From positions 48,511-112,510 of the forward strand of contig DASUGH010000022.1 of the NCBI GenBank assembly GCA_036274155.1: a stretch of 64,000 nucleotides of DNA, read 5' to 3'. Position numbers and translations under genes: made by a program. The stretch is from Gp6-AA40 sp036274155. Lineage in GTDB: Bacteria; Acidobacteriota; Vicinamibacteria; Vicinamibacterales; UBA2999. The notes below the pieces were generated by a model. The model had not been told where the DNA came from and searched no databases. It saw only the letters and a list, made by a program, of their open reading frames with translations. The stretch's first letter is position 1, and the number at the start of each line of letters is the position of its first letter. Of the stretch, positions 8,960 to 17,644 are shown one piece after another.

Positions 8960-11134
8960 TCATCGAAAGTTGTCGAGCCGCATGAGATCGGAGTCGAGCC
9001 GCTCCGTCTTCGTCGCCAATACCCAGCGTCCGTCGCGCGACACCGACATGTGCGTGTAGCTTCGCGCCAGCCGGAAGTCGAGCCGGCCCAGACGGGCAAC
9101 TCGCTGATCGCCGAACCGGTAAACATCGATGGCATCGAAGTCCGACTCGCTGGCGACGTATACGATCCCTGCGTCCATGACCGACCATAGAAACGGCCGG
9201 AGGCGGTCGAGCACTGGCTCCTCGTGCCCGCCGATGAGCGGCAGGCGCATCAGCCTGGCTTCGCGCGGCGCGCCTCCAGGATGACGGTCCAGGTAAAAGA
9301 GGTAGCGGCCGTCGGAAGATTCCTGCGGCTGGAAGCCGCCGTTGCGCGTCACTCGAACCGGCGTGCCTCCACTCGAAGCGATCCGCCAGATGTCCGGAAC
9401 GGCCCCGGCGCGTGTCGATGCGAAGTAGATCCAGTGCCCATCGCGGGACCACGCTGGAACGCCGTCGATTGCCGGCTCAGTCGTCAGCCGGCGCAGATGT
9501 CCTCCATCTGCGCCGACGAGATAAACGTCGGTATTTCCGTCGATGGCGGCTTCGAACGCGATCTGGGTGCCATCCGGCGACCATTCACCGACCAGCACTC
9601 CCTCAGCAGCCAGCGTGGTCACCTGCTGAAGTCCGCTCCCGTCGCGTTGCGATACCCAGACCTCCACGTCTCCAGAGCGGAACGACGCGAAGGCAATCCG
9701 ATTGCCGTCTGGTGAGAATCGGGCCGAACCCTCGATGCGTGTGGAACTCGACACGCGATTCGACTCGAAGACGTCGTTGACGAGACGCGCGTGGAGATCC
9801 GTCAGATGAAGGTCGATGTCGCTGGTGCTCGTTTGAAACGCCAGGCGAGCCGGCCGCCCGGGCCTTGGCCGCGAGATCGACGGATTCCTGGCCGCCGACG
9901 GGATGTCGGCAATCGGTGTCCCTCGGGCAGGTGTGGCGCTGTTCACGTTGATTCGCCACAGCCGGTCGGCCGCCGGCTCTCTGACCGAGTAGACAATCTC
10001 CCGACTATCCGGCGTCCACGACAACCCGTCGATCGTGCCGTTCCAGTTCGACAGCCGCCGCGGCTGGCCGCCCGCCATGGGCACGACGTACACGTCGGCG
10101 ATTCCCACTTTCTCGTAGCGTATGAATGCCAGCGTGCTGCCGTTCGGTGAGACTTCAAACCTCCAGTCGCCGGCTCCGACCGGGGCCTGCGTCAGGCGCC
10201 GGCGTTCCAAGGTGTCGAGGAACACCTGGTAGATGCCAAACGGACCGCTGCCTTCACGGTCGCGGATGAGAACCGACTTCGAGTCGCCAGCCCACGAGAC
10301 GTGAGTGCCGGAAGAGGACACCAGGCGTTCGGATCCACCGAGTTGCGACATCGTGAAGACGCCTTGTCCATTCCGGATGAACGCCAGGCTGTGCCCATCA
10401 GGGGACCAGGCGGGACCGGTCTCCGATGCGGGAGTCGCCGTCAATTGCCGAATCGCCTCGCTTTCGACGGCTTTCACGTAGATGTCTGTCGGATCGGCAT
10501 CATCGCCGCCGGCCCAGGCGAAAGCGACAAGGTTGCCGTCCGGGGACAACGCAGGCTCGCCCTCGACCCCGGCGTACGAAGCCAACGGAAGAGGCTGCGG
10601 CCGAGGGGCAGCAGGGTCGAGACGTGCGCGCCAGGCAAGCACGGCGGCGAACGCCGCGGCCGCGACGATCAGTGCGCCGACGGCGATTGCGGTGAGCGTG
10701 ATGCGGGAAACCGGCGATGTTTGCTGCGACTCTGCCGGAACGGCGGCGGGAGCCGGGTGTGGGGCTGAACCGGAATTCGCTTCGAAGGCCGGCACGTAGC
10801 TGCCTTTCGGCAGCGAGATCACGACAGGCGTCGTCCGACCTTCATAGTACTCACGCAGTTTGTCACGAAGCCGCCTGGCATCGACCCGAACCACGGGGTC
10901 GGCACCGCCATCGAAGTCTGTCCCCTTGCCATACAGTTCGTGGGCGAGGACCGCTTCCTTGAGCGAATGTCCTTGACCGCTCAGGCGTTGTTCGACGATG
11001 AACGAAAGGAAGCGCCGGAGCTGCTGCGATCGGGAGAAGACCTCGCTGGCGAGAATTCGTTCCAGCTCGGCGCGGACGGCGGAATCCTGCAGTTCGCGTG
11101 CTTGCTGGGAGCGTGAGTCGGTATCCGACGGCAT
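8960..11134 (-). CDS. Membrane-anchored TolB-like beta-propeller with acidobacterial N-terminal domain
   Basis: 724 residues. The N-terminal about 120 residues (VRAELERILASEVFSRSQQLRRFLSF..., ending PKGSYVPAF) form a cytoplasmic helical domain shared with the protein at 39642-41663. One transmembrane helix follows at about 145-167, then a propeller with repeated PD40-type blades (LSPDGNLVAFAW, WSPDGHSLAFIR, WSPDGTQIAFEA, SRDGHWIYFAS). The layout suggests a sensor linking periplasmic binding to a cytoplasmic helical domain. No ligand is evident. Confidence 0.8.
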   Translation of the reverse strand: MPSDTDSRSQQARELQDSAVRAELERILASEVFSRSQQLRRFLSFIVEQRLSGQGHSLKEAVLAHELYGKGTDFDGGADPVVRVDARRLRDKLREYYEGRTTPVVISLPKGSYVPAFEANSGSAPHPAPAAVPAESQQTSPVSRITLTAIAVGALIVAAAAFAAVLAWRARLDPAAPRPQPLPLASYAGVEGEPALSPDGNLVAFAWAGGDDADPTDIYVKAVESEAIRQLTATPASETGPAWSPDGHSLAFIRNGQGVFTMSQLGGSERLVSSSGTHVSWAGDSKSVLIRDREGSGPFGIYQVFLDTLERRRLTQAPVGAGDWRFEVSPNGSTLAFIRYEKVGIADVYVVPMAGGQPRRLSNWNGTIDGLSWTPDSREIVYSVREPAADRLWRINVNSATPARGTPIADIPSAARNPSISRPRPGRPARLAFQTSTSDIDLHLTDLHARLVNDVFESNRVSSSTRIEGSARFSPDGNRIAFASFRSGDVEVWVSQRDGSGLQQVTTLAAEGVLVGEWSPDGTQIAFEAAIDGNTDVYLVGADGGHLRRLTTEPAIDGVPAWSRDGHWIYFASTRAGAVPDIWRIASSGGTPVRVTRNGGFQPQESSDGRYLFYLDRHPGGAPREARLMRLPLIGGHEEPVLDRLRPFLWSVMDAGIVYVASESDFDAIDVYRFGDQRVARLGRLDFRLARSYTHMSVSRDGRWVLATKTERLDSDLMRLDNFR

Positions 11135-11278
11135 GGGGCGCTCCGGGCGAACAGAGCGGAGTGTATAACGGCGCCTCGTGACCCTTCACCAGTCTGTTTC
11201 CCAACGTAATACACCGTAGAGATCTGGCGCCTCCACCCGACGTGCCCCAGAGTTCGCGCTGCAACAGGAGGACGCTCC

Positions 11279-12517
11279 ATGGCTCGAACTTCACGTCGGT
11301 TTTGGGCGCTGGCCATGCCGATAGCGCTCGCACTCAGCAGTAGCAGCTCATCCCTTTCGATCGGATCCGGTCAAGACGAGCGTGGCAAGCTCGACGGCAA
11401 AAAGCTCTTTGAAAGGGAGACGTTCGGCGGCAACGGACGTACGTGTGCCACGTGTCACAGCAAGGAGACGGGCACCCTCACGCTCGCTGATATCCAGCGA
11501 CTCATCGACAAGCGCGACCCGACTGACCCTTTCCTGATCCACGACGCGCTGGACGACGATGGAGTCGGCACCACGCGCGTGCAGGCGCACGGAACCATCC
11601 GGATGAAGATCCGGCTGCCGCCATGGGTCTCGCTCGCGGACGACAAGGGCGCGACGCATGTGACCGTCTTCAGGGGAATTCCGTCGACCCGCAACACGCC
11701 AGCGCTCGACCCGATTCTGCTCTACGACGGTCGAGCGCCGACGCTGCAGGAGCAGGCGCTTGGTGCAATCCACGATCACACGCAGAACACGTTCGAGCCG
11801 ACGACGGCGCAGCTCGACGCCATTGCCGAATTCCAACGGACCGAGCCGCACTTCTTCTCCTCGCCGTCGTTGAGGAGGTTCGCAGCCACCGGTGCGCCGC
11901 CTGAGCTGCCACCCGGCATTACACCGGCCGAGAAACGAGGGCGCACGTTCCTCGTCGACGCACCCTTTCGACCTCCCTCGAAGAGGGGCATCTGCGCTCT
12001 CTGCCACAGCGGCCCGATGCTGAACATGGTCAGCCAGGCGCATTCCGACTTCGTCGGCGGCGCTCCGCGCCCGGGCGTTCGCTTCTTCAACATCGGTGTG
12101 GCGATCGTCAACGCGCCGAACAATCCAGTACGAACGTGGATCATCAACGACGGTGTGAACCCGGTGGTGACGGTCCCGTCGCCCGATCTGGGGCTCCTGC
12201 TGCATCCGACGCTCGCGTTGAACCCCGGCCATCCTCCTCTCCCTCCACCCTCGGTCGTTCCGCGCGTCGTCTTTGCGGAGAATTTCAAGATCCCCACGCT
12301 TTGGGGCGTCAAGGACACCGCACCGTATTTCCACGACAACGGTGCCAAGACGCTCCGCGACGCCGTCGCTCACTATCAGCGGTTCTTCAACTTCACGGAA
12401 GCGCAGGACCCTGTTGGTTCGGCTTCTCTCGGCGGGTTCATCACGCTGACCGACAGCGATGTTGACGACATCGTCGCGTACCTGGAGCTGCTGGGACCGA
12501 ATCGAGCGGCGAGATAG
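11279..12517 (+). CDS. Di-heme cytochrome c peroxidase / MauG-family protein
   Basis: 412 residues with an N-terminal signal sequence (about 8-25). Two c-type heme sites are visible: CATCH at 56-60 and CALCH at 239-243. The segment PTLWGVKDTAPYFHDNGA (about 340-357) is typical of the C-terminal heme domain of bacterial cytochrome c peroxidases, and DVDDIVAYLELL closes the protein. It is periplasmic. In the family the two hemes reduce peroxide or oxidise a protein or organic substrate; the substrate here is unknown. Confidence 0.85.
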   Translation: MARTSRRFWALAMPIALALSSSSSSLSIGSGQDERGKLDGKKLFERETFGGNGRTCATCHSKETGTLTLADIQRLIDKRDPTDPFLIHDALDDDGVGTTRVQAHGTIRMKIRLPPWVSLADDKGATHVTVFRGIPSTRNTPALDPILLYDGRAPTLQEQALGAIHDHTQNTFEPTTAQLDAIAEFQRTEPHFFSSPSLRRFAATGAPPELPPGITPAEKRGRTFLVDAPFRPPSKRGICALCHSGPMLNMVSQAHSDFVGGAPRPGVRFFNIGVAIVNAPNNPVRTWIINDGVNPVVTVPSPDLGLLLHPTLALNPGHPPLPPPSVVPRVVFAENFKIPTLWGVKDTAPYFHDNGAKTLRDAVAHYQRFFNFTEAQDPVGSASLGGFITLTDSDVDDIVAYLELLGPNRAAR

Positions 12518-12533
12518 GAGCCGCGGCGGCGGC

Positions 12534-12986
12534 TCAGCGTGAGGCCGTCGTTCCCGGTATGCGCACGTCGAGCTCGACCTCTGCGCGGCCACGCCGGTCC
12601 GCCGTCGCCGTGGCGACAGTCGTACCGTCGATCAGGAAAGTGAATGCCACGTTGGGCGCCACGTTCCGAATGGAGAACTCGACTTCCTGGTTGATCGGAG
12701 CGTCCTTGCTGAACTCGACTTCTGCTTCGCCCGCCGCATCGGCGTCGACACCAGCCGGAGCGAGGACAGCTTTGCGCTCGACGTCGTCGTCATCGTCATC
12801 GGCCACCTGGAACTGTCCGCTGAGTACAGCTTGCCCCTGTGCGTCTCGCACTTCTGCGAACGCGGCATTGGTGAAATCTGCGGTCGGTACCCTTGCCTGG
12901 CCCTTCAGCTGCGCCACCATGTACGCGGAGGCAATGATAGTGGCGAGCAGACCGACCGCCGGAATCATCTGGCGCGTGTTCTTCAT
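12534..12986 (-). CDS. Exported protein of unknown function with poly-Asp segment
   Basis: 150 residues from ATG 12986, preceded by GGGGGAG; a longer open frame to 13358 is unsupported. The N-terminus (MKNTRQMIPAVGLLATIIASAYMVAQ) is a signal peptide or anchor. A D-rich run (ADDDDDDVE) lies at about 62-70, followed by a beta-rich C-terminus ending in a charged DVRIPG motif. I do not recognise the family. It converges with the peroxidase gene and is downstream of the two-component system on the same strand. Confidence 0.65.
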   Translation of the reverse strand: MKNTRQMIPAVGLLATIIASAYMVAQLKGQARVPTADFTNAAFAEVRDAQGQAVLSGQFQVADDDDDDVERKAVLAPAGVDADAAGEAEVEFSKDAPINQEVEFSIRNVAPNVAFTFLIDGTTVATATADRRGRAEVELDVRIPGTTASR

Positions 12987-13113
12987 GAACTCCCCCGAAA
13001 AGCTCGAACCAGCAACAAGCCTAGCAACTGAGGGATGAACGTCAGATAAATGCGACGTGGCAACGACCGCGGCTCGGCAGGACCGCTGCGAACCGACGCC
13101 CTGGTGCGAGCGG

Positions 13114-14535
13114 CTAGCTCTGCTCGGGCAGTACCGCTGAGAACGTGGTGCCGTCGGGCGAAGAGTTGACGAGCGTGACGTCGCCACCATGCGCCCGCGC
13201 GACCCAGCGAGCCAGCGCCAGACCGAGGCCGGCGCCGCCGTGGGCCGGGGTGCGAGCCATGTCGCCCCGGAAGAATCGCTCGAAGATGTGCTCCTGAATC
13301 TCAGGGGGGATTGGCTCGCCGGCATTGGTGACCGACAGCACGTATCCCAGCGGTCCATGCGTCAGATTCACGTGCACGATGCTGCGCTTCCGCGCGTGCC
13401 GAACCGCGTTGTCGAGCAGATTGCTGATCAGACGACGCATCAGCTCCTCGTCCCCCGTGAACGAGGCCGAGTCGATCGTTGCCGACTCGATCGACACCTG
13501 TTTCCTGTCTGCCAGCACGCGCGCGGCGCGTACGCCATCGTCGACCACTTCATCGAGATACATCGGGGTACGGCGCACCGGATAACTGCCGGCATCGGCT
13601 CTGGCCAGCGTGAACATGTCGTCGACGATGCGTGACAGCCGCGCCGTCTGTTGCTCGATGATGGCCAGCGACTCTCGATACTCCTCCTCATCGCGGTGCC
13701 GCTGCTGCAAGGCAACAGCGGCCGCGGTTCGCGACGTCGCTACCGGCGTGCACAGCTCGTGCGAGGCATCGGCCATGAACTGACGCTGCTGCGTCAACGA
13801 GGCCTCGAGCCGGTTCAGCAAGTCGTTGAAGGTGGTGGCGAGACGGCCGAGCTCATCACGCGGGTTCGCGACCGGAAGCCGCGCAGTCAGATCGGCGACG
13901 CCGATTTCCTGCGCGCGCCTGGCCATGATGGCCACGGGCGCAAGACTCTGCCGCGCGAGGAACCATCCGGCGGCGCCTGCGAGCACCAACGCAGTGGGGA
14001 TGACGTACGCGAGAATCTCTCGCAGCGATTCGAGCTCCTCGTCGGTCGGTTCGAGCTCGCTGCCCACTACGACGAGATACCGGGAGTCCGAAGGGGGGAC
14101 GCTGACGCGCCGAAGCACGAGGCGATGCCGGTCGTCGTCGTCCTTGACTTCACCCACGGTCGCGAGCATTTCCGTATCCGTGGGAATGGTGCCGAGCTCC
14201 GGCAGGTTGATCTCGAGATCGTCGTCACGACCGCCTTCCGCGAGCAATCGGCCGCCGGGGTCGTAGATCGCCACCATCTGTTGGCGCGACGCGAGCTCGG
14301 CCGCGGTGCTCCGCGCGGCGTCGGTGTAGTCCTGACCCTCGGCGAGATCGTTCGCCAGCGACGTGGTGGCAATCTGCACGACCGCGCGCAGGTTGTCGTC
14401 GATGCGACTGTACAGGGCGCGAGCGAGCAGCACGTAGATCAGTCCACTGACCGCGATGAGTGCGGCGGCGAGGGTGGCAACCGAGAACAGCGTCAGGCGG
14501 GCACGGACACTGTCAAGCCTCAACGCCTGCTTCAT
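13114..14535 (-). CDS. Sensor histidine kinase (HAMP, HisKA, HATPase)
   Basis: 473 residues. Transmembrane helices lie at about 20-40 and 176-195, bracketing a periplasmic sensor domain rich in acidic residues. A HAMP segment follows at about 195-248. The H-box is ASHELCTPV with His259; the usual Arg after Leu is Cys here. The N-box (LISNLLDNAVRHA) and G-boxes (GGAGLGLALARWVARAHGG) are intact. The gene overlaps the response-regulator gene by 23 bp, so the pair is translationally coupled. Confidence 0.93.
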   Translation of the reverse strand: MKQALRLDSVRARLTLFSVATLAAALIAVSGLIYVLLARALYSRIDDNLRAVVQIATTSLANDLAEGQDYTDAARSTAAELASRQQMVAIYDPGGRLLAEGGRDDDLEINLPELGTIPTDTEMLATVGEVKDDDDRHRLVLRRVSVPPSDSRYLVVVGSELEPTDEELESLREILAYVIPTALVLAGAAGWFLARQSLAPVAIMARRAQEIGVADLTARLPVANPRDELGRLATTFNDLLNRLEASLTQQRQFMADASHELCTPVATSRTAAAVALQQRHRDEEEYRESLAIIEQQTARLSRIVDDMFTLARADAGSYPVRRTPMYLDEVVDDGVRAARVLADRKQVSIESATIDSASFTGDEELMRRLISNLLDNAVRHARKRSIVHVNLTHGPLGYVLSVTNAGEPIPPEIQEHIFERFFRGDMARTPAHGGAGLGLALARWVARAHGGDVTLVNSSPDGTTFSAVLPEQS

Positions 14536-15205
14536 CGGCGATCGCGAGCGAGTAGCCGGCGCCCCGTCTGGTGTGAATCAGTTTCACGGCCTGACCGTCA
14601 TCGATCTTGCGGCGCAAGCGTTGGATATAGACCTCGATCAGATTCGACATCGGGTCGAAGCTGTCGTCCCATACGTGCTCGGCAATGTCGGCTCGGCCGA
14701 CCACCTCACCCTGCCGACGAACGAGATATTCGAGCAACGCGTACTCCTTCGTTGTCAGGGAAATGATGCGTCCGGCGCGCTCGACCCGCCGCGCACGCGT
14801 ATCAATCCTGAGGTCCTGGTAGGACAGCACTGAGGGCGCGAGTGCAGGCCCACGACGCAACAACGCGCGTATCCGCGCGAGCAGCTCAGGGAAATGATAG
14901 GGCTTGGCCAGATAGTCGTCGGCGCCGACGTCGAGCCCTTCGACCCGCTGATCCGGCCCGCCGCGTGCGGTCAGCATCAGAATCGGCACCGCCTGCCCCT
15001 CCTCGCGCAGCCGCCGGCAGACCTCGATGCCGGTCATGCGTGGGAGCAGGATGTCGAGGATGATCAAGTCGTAGTCGTTGGCGCCGGCCTGCTCGAGCGC
15101 GGCCGCCCCGTCGCTGGCGACGTCAACCGCATAGGCATGCTCCCGGAGACCCTTGGCCAGCACGTCGGCGGCGACGCGTTCATCTTCGATGACCAGAATT
15201 CTCAT
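14513..15205 (-). CDS. OmpR/PhoB-family response regulator
   Basis: 230 residues. The receiver domain (1-115) has acidic pocket residues near 8-9 (IEDER), phospho-acceptor Asp51 (LIILDIL), Thr79 and Lys101 (AKPYHF). A winged-helix Trans_reg_C domain (about 130-222) follows, with TTKEYALLEYLVRRQGEVV and VYIQRLRRKID. It is first in a two-gene unit with the histidine kinase and lies downstream of the exported propeller gene on the same strand. Confidence 0.95.
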   Translation of the reverse strand: MRILVIEDERVAADVLAKGLREHAYAVDVASDGAAALEQAGANDYDLIILDILLPRMTGIEVCRRLREEGQAVPILMLTARGGPDQRVEGLDVGADDYLAKPYHFPELLARIRALLRRGPALAPSVLSYQDLRIDTRARRVERAGRIISLTTKEYALLEYLVRRQGEVVGRADIAEHVWDDSFDPMSNLIEVYIQRLRRKIDDGQAVKLIHTRRGAGYSLAIADEAGVEA

Positions 15206-15253
15206 GGCGAATCGCCGCCGGGCGGTGACGAATGCGGCGAGGTGCTGACGCGA

Positions 15254-16168
15254 TCAGGGTTTCAGCGTGCACGTCAGCCCCGCGAACGCGCCTGGCTTCT
15301 TCTTGCTTCCGCCTTCGCTCATCAGGTGCACGACGTCGTTGGCCGCAAACGTTACGCCTTCCCCCTGCGGTTCACCCAGCCCGGCCAGTGAGACCCGCCC
15401 GGCTTCGCGCCAATTGCCCGCCAACAGGTCTGCTGCCCGGTAGAACGTCAACGCGTGTGTGCTGCGGAGCACGATCCAATTGCCGTCCGGCGAAACCGCA
15501 CCGTCGGTGATTCTATCCTTCTTCTCCGCGCGGGAACCCGTCTTGCGCGGTCCGCCCACGCGCTCCAAGTGCATTGTCGTGGCACTGCTGAGTTCCGCCG
15601 GGAACCGGTACAGCGACACCGGGCCAGACTCACCCTTCGTCACGATCAGCAGGCGGCCCTCCGGAGTGATCAGCAACGTCTCCGCATCGTGAGGGCCGTC
15701 GGGATACTTCGCGTTGAAAACGTCGGCGACCTTAGCCGATCCGCTCGCCTCCGCCGGTTCAGCGATGCGGTAGACGGTGACCTGTTTGCGTTCCGCATCG
15801 TTGTCCCCGATGTCGCCAACATAAATGCACGACCCCGAGGGGCACGGGCCCACCGCTACAGCTTCCCAATCCTCGACCTTGGCACCGGAGATGGTCAGGC
15901 GGCCGGTGACACGTCCGCTGCTGTCCAGAGCGAAGAGCACCGGATCGCCGGAGTCGTTGTGGGACCAGAAGCGCCCCGGCGTTCGGCGGCTGGCGGCCAG
16001 GCCGCTGCCTTCCGGCAACTCAGCGACGCGCTGCAGCGTCCCGGCTGGCTTGCACTCCACCGCGGGCGGCTGCGCCTGCGATGTCGCCGCTGTGACGAGT
16101 GATCCGGCGATGACCAGCGCGCTCGACATGATGACTTGGGCCTGACGAGTCGTGAACGACAGGTACAT
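15254..16168 (-). CDS. Secreted beta-propeller-like protein
   Basis: 304 residues with a signal peptide (about 1-33, ending ATSQAQ). Repeated four-strand units contain Asp/Gly turns (HNDSGDPVLFALDSSGRV, VGDIGDNDAERKQVTVYRI, GPHDAETLLITPEGRLLIVTKG), as in NHL/SdiA-regulated or esterase-like propellers. Cysteines near 39, 108 and 113 and in the C-terminal TCTLKP could form disulfides. The role is unknown. It lies 48 bp upstream of the response regulator on the same strand and could be co-transcribed. Confidence 0.7.
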   Translation of the reverse strand: MYLSFTTRQAQVIMSSALVIAGSLVTAATSQAQPPAVECKPAGTLQRVAELPEGSGLAASRRTPGRFWSHNDSGDPVLFALDSSGRVTGRLTISGAKVEDWEAVAVGPCPSGSCIYVGDIGDNDAERKQVTVYRIAEPAEASGSAKVADVFNAKYPDGPHDAETLLITPEGRLLIVTKGESGPVSLYRFPAELSSATTMHLERVGGPRKTGSRAEKKDRITDGAVSPDGNWIVLRSTHALTFYRAADLLAGNWREAGRVSLAGLGEPQGEGVTFAANDVVHLMSEGGSKKKPGAFAGLTCTLKP

Positions 16169-16288
16169 TGGCGATAACTCCTCACCTCCACCCTAGCGCT
16201 CGAAACATGAATACCTGATGAACGCGGCGGAAGGACTGCCAGGTGCTCAGCCGCGCTGAACCGACGCGGTGTGCGCGATGGGCACCGA

Positions 16289-16358
16289 GGCGAACTCGTG
16301 CAGTTCGCTCGGAGTGGAAGTCCCGATCCGTCTGTCAGAGGAGGAAGACGCCGCCTGA
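16289..16358 (+). pseudogene. 3' remnant of a higA-type antitoxin gene
   Basis: The last 70 bp closely match the 3' end of the intact antitoxin at 22737-23060. Both encode GVEVPIRLSEEEDAA followed by TGA, with a few substitutions and a small deletion upstream in the remnant. No toxin or antitoxin N-terminus precedes it. It lies in the about 350-bp gap 16169-16522, which holds nothing else I recognise, and marks a lost TA locus outside the present accessory zone. Confidence 0.75.
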
Positions 16359-16522
16359 TGTTGGTCAAGCGGTGTGAGACGCGGCGCGGCACAGCTCTGT
16401 CCGGCGAAGGGTGTTGCCGAAAGTGCCCGACTGAACCATGCGGCGGCGCGTCACCCAAGGGCGGACAAGCCACCGTGTCCCCGAGCAGGTGGGATCCTCA
16501 ATGCGTCTCGTCGCTCGCTCTC

Positions 16523-17488
16523 TCAATGCAAACGATCCGCACACCAGATGTCGAGTGCACCAAAGCCACCAGGCCGGACCGACATGAAGCAGACTCCTTT
16601 GCCGTTGCCATGAAATGTCGGCATCGCCTGGAAGAATGGTAAGTTCAGCGTATCGACGTTGATGGGAGTCCCCCATGGACCTGCTCTCTTCTGGTTCTTC
16701 CGACGTTCAACCACCCAGATGTCGATCTGGCCCACGTTGCCCGGCCTGCCCGACGAGAAGAACAGCTGTCGTTCGTTATGGCTGATTGCCGGGCCGAAGT
16801 CGGGTCCGGGAGTGTTTACCGGTGGTCCCACGTTGACCGCTAGTCCGAACGTTTCGCAGAGCGCCTCCCGCGTCGCCATCCAGATATCGAAGTCGCCCAA
16901 GCCGTCCGCCCTGTCCGAATCCCAGTAAAGTGTCTTGCCGTTTGCCGAGATGCTCGGTTGGCCGTCGAAGTATGGACTGTTGACGGTCGGGCCGAGATTC
17001 TGTGGGAGCTTCCATGGATCATCGGTGGACTCACGTGTCGTGACGTACAAATCAGCCTGTCCAAGCCCGCCGGGCCGGCTGGACGAGAAATAGAGCGTCA
17101 GCCCGTCGCGCGAGAGCTCAGGGGAATAGTCGGCGAATCCGAGAGCGTTGACCGGGGCGCCCAGATTCAAGGGCGGACCAAATGGTTCGGACGTCGTCTC
17201 ACGCGTCGCCATGTAGAGGTCCTCATCGAGCTGGCCGAGGCTGTTCTGACGTGCGGCGCCGAAAAGTAGCGTCAGACCATCCTGCGAGAGGGACGGCCCT
17301 CCCTCAAAGTTCGCTGTATTGATGAGCGGGCCGACGTTAACGGGCAAGTCGTAACACAATCTGGAACCGGCCGTGCAATCGGGTCTCCCCTGCAGTCCGG
17401 ATTGGCCCGCGGCGGACGAGAGGGTCCCAAGCCCGGCAACCACGGTTAAGAGCAGCAGTGGTTTTGTCCCAAACCGGCGTGACGTCAT
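16523..17488 (-). CDS. Secreted PD40/TolB-like propeller protein
   Basis: 321 residues with an N-terminal signal sequence (about 8-28). It contains repeated PD40-type blades: GPSLSQDGLTLLFGA, SPELSRDGLTLYFSSSRPGG, QPSISANGKTLYWDSDRADG, GPAISHNERQLFFSSGRPG, MPTFHGNGKGVCFMSVRPGG, each followed by a D(I/L)(Y/W) strand. This is the typical exported propeller found beside OmpA-like or peptidase genes, but no partner is adjacent here. Function unknown. Confidence 0.75.
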   Translation of the reverse strand: MTSRRFGTKPLLLLTVVAGLGTLSSAAGQSGLQGRPDCTAGSRLCYDLPVNVGPLINTANFEGGPSLSQDGLTLLFGAARQNSLGQLDEDLYMATRETTSEPFGPPLNLGAPVNALGFADYSPELSRDGLTLYFSSSRPGGLGQADLYVTTRESTDDPWKLPQNLGPTVNSPYFDGQPSISANGKTLYWDSDRADGLGDFDIWMATREALCETFGLAVNVGPPVNTPGPDFGPAISHNERQLFFSSGRPGNVGQIDIWVVERRKNQKRAGPWGTPINVDTLNLPFFQAMPTFHGNGKGVCFMSVRPGGFGALDIWCADRLH

Positions 17489-17644
17489 GGCATGCCTCCG
17501 ACATCAGTCATCTGAATGCTGAAGACCAAGGGGCCTCGTGGCTCTCGGGTTCCGCTATCATCTGCACTCGCCGACGCCGCCGTCTTGACGGCACGCTGAC
17601 GGATCGCTGACGAAACGATGCGGGGCAGGATCGCTGGGGACTTT

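Noticed and set aside
11348..12592. 414-codon frame opposite the di-heme peroxidase
   Set aside because: Antisense shadow; the plus strand has two heme motifs and a signal peptide.
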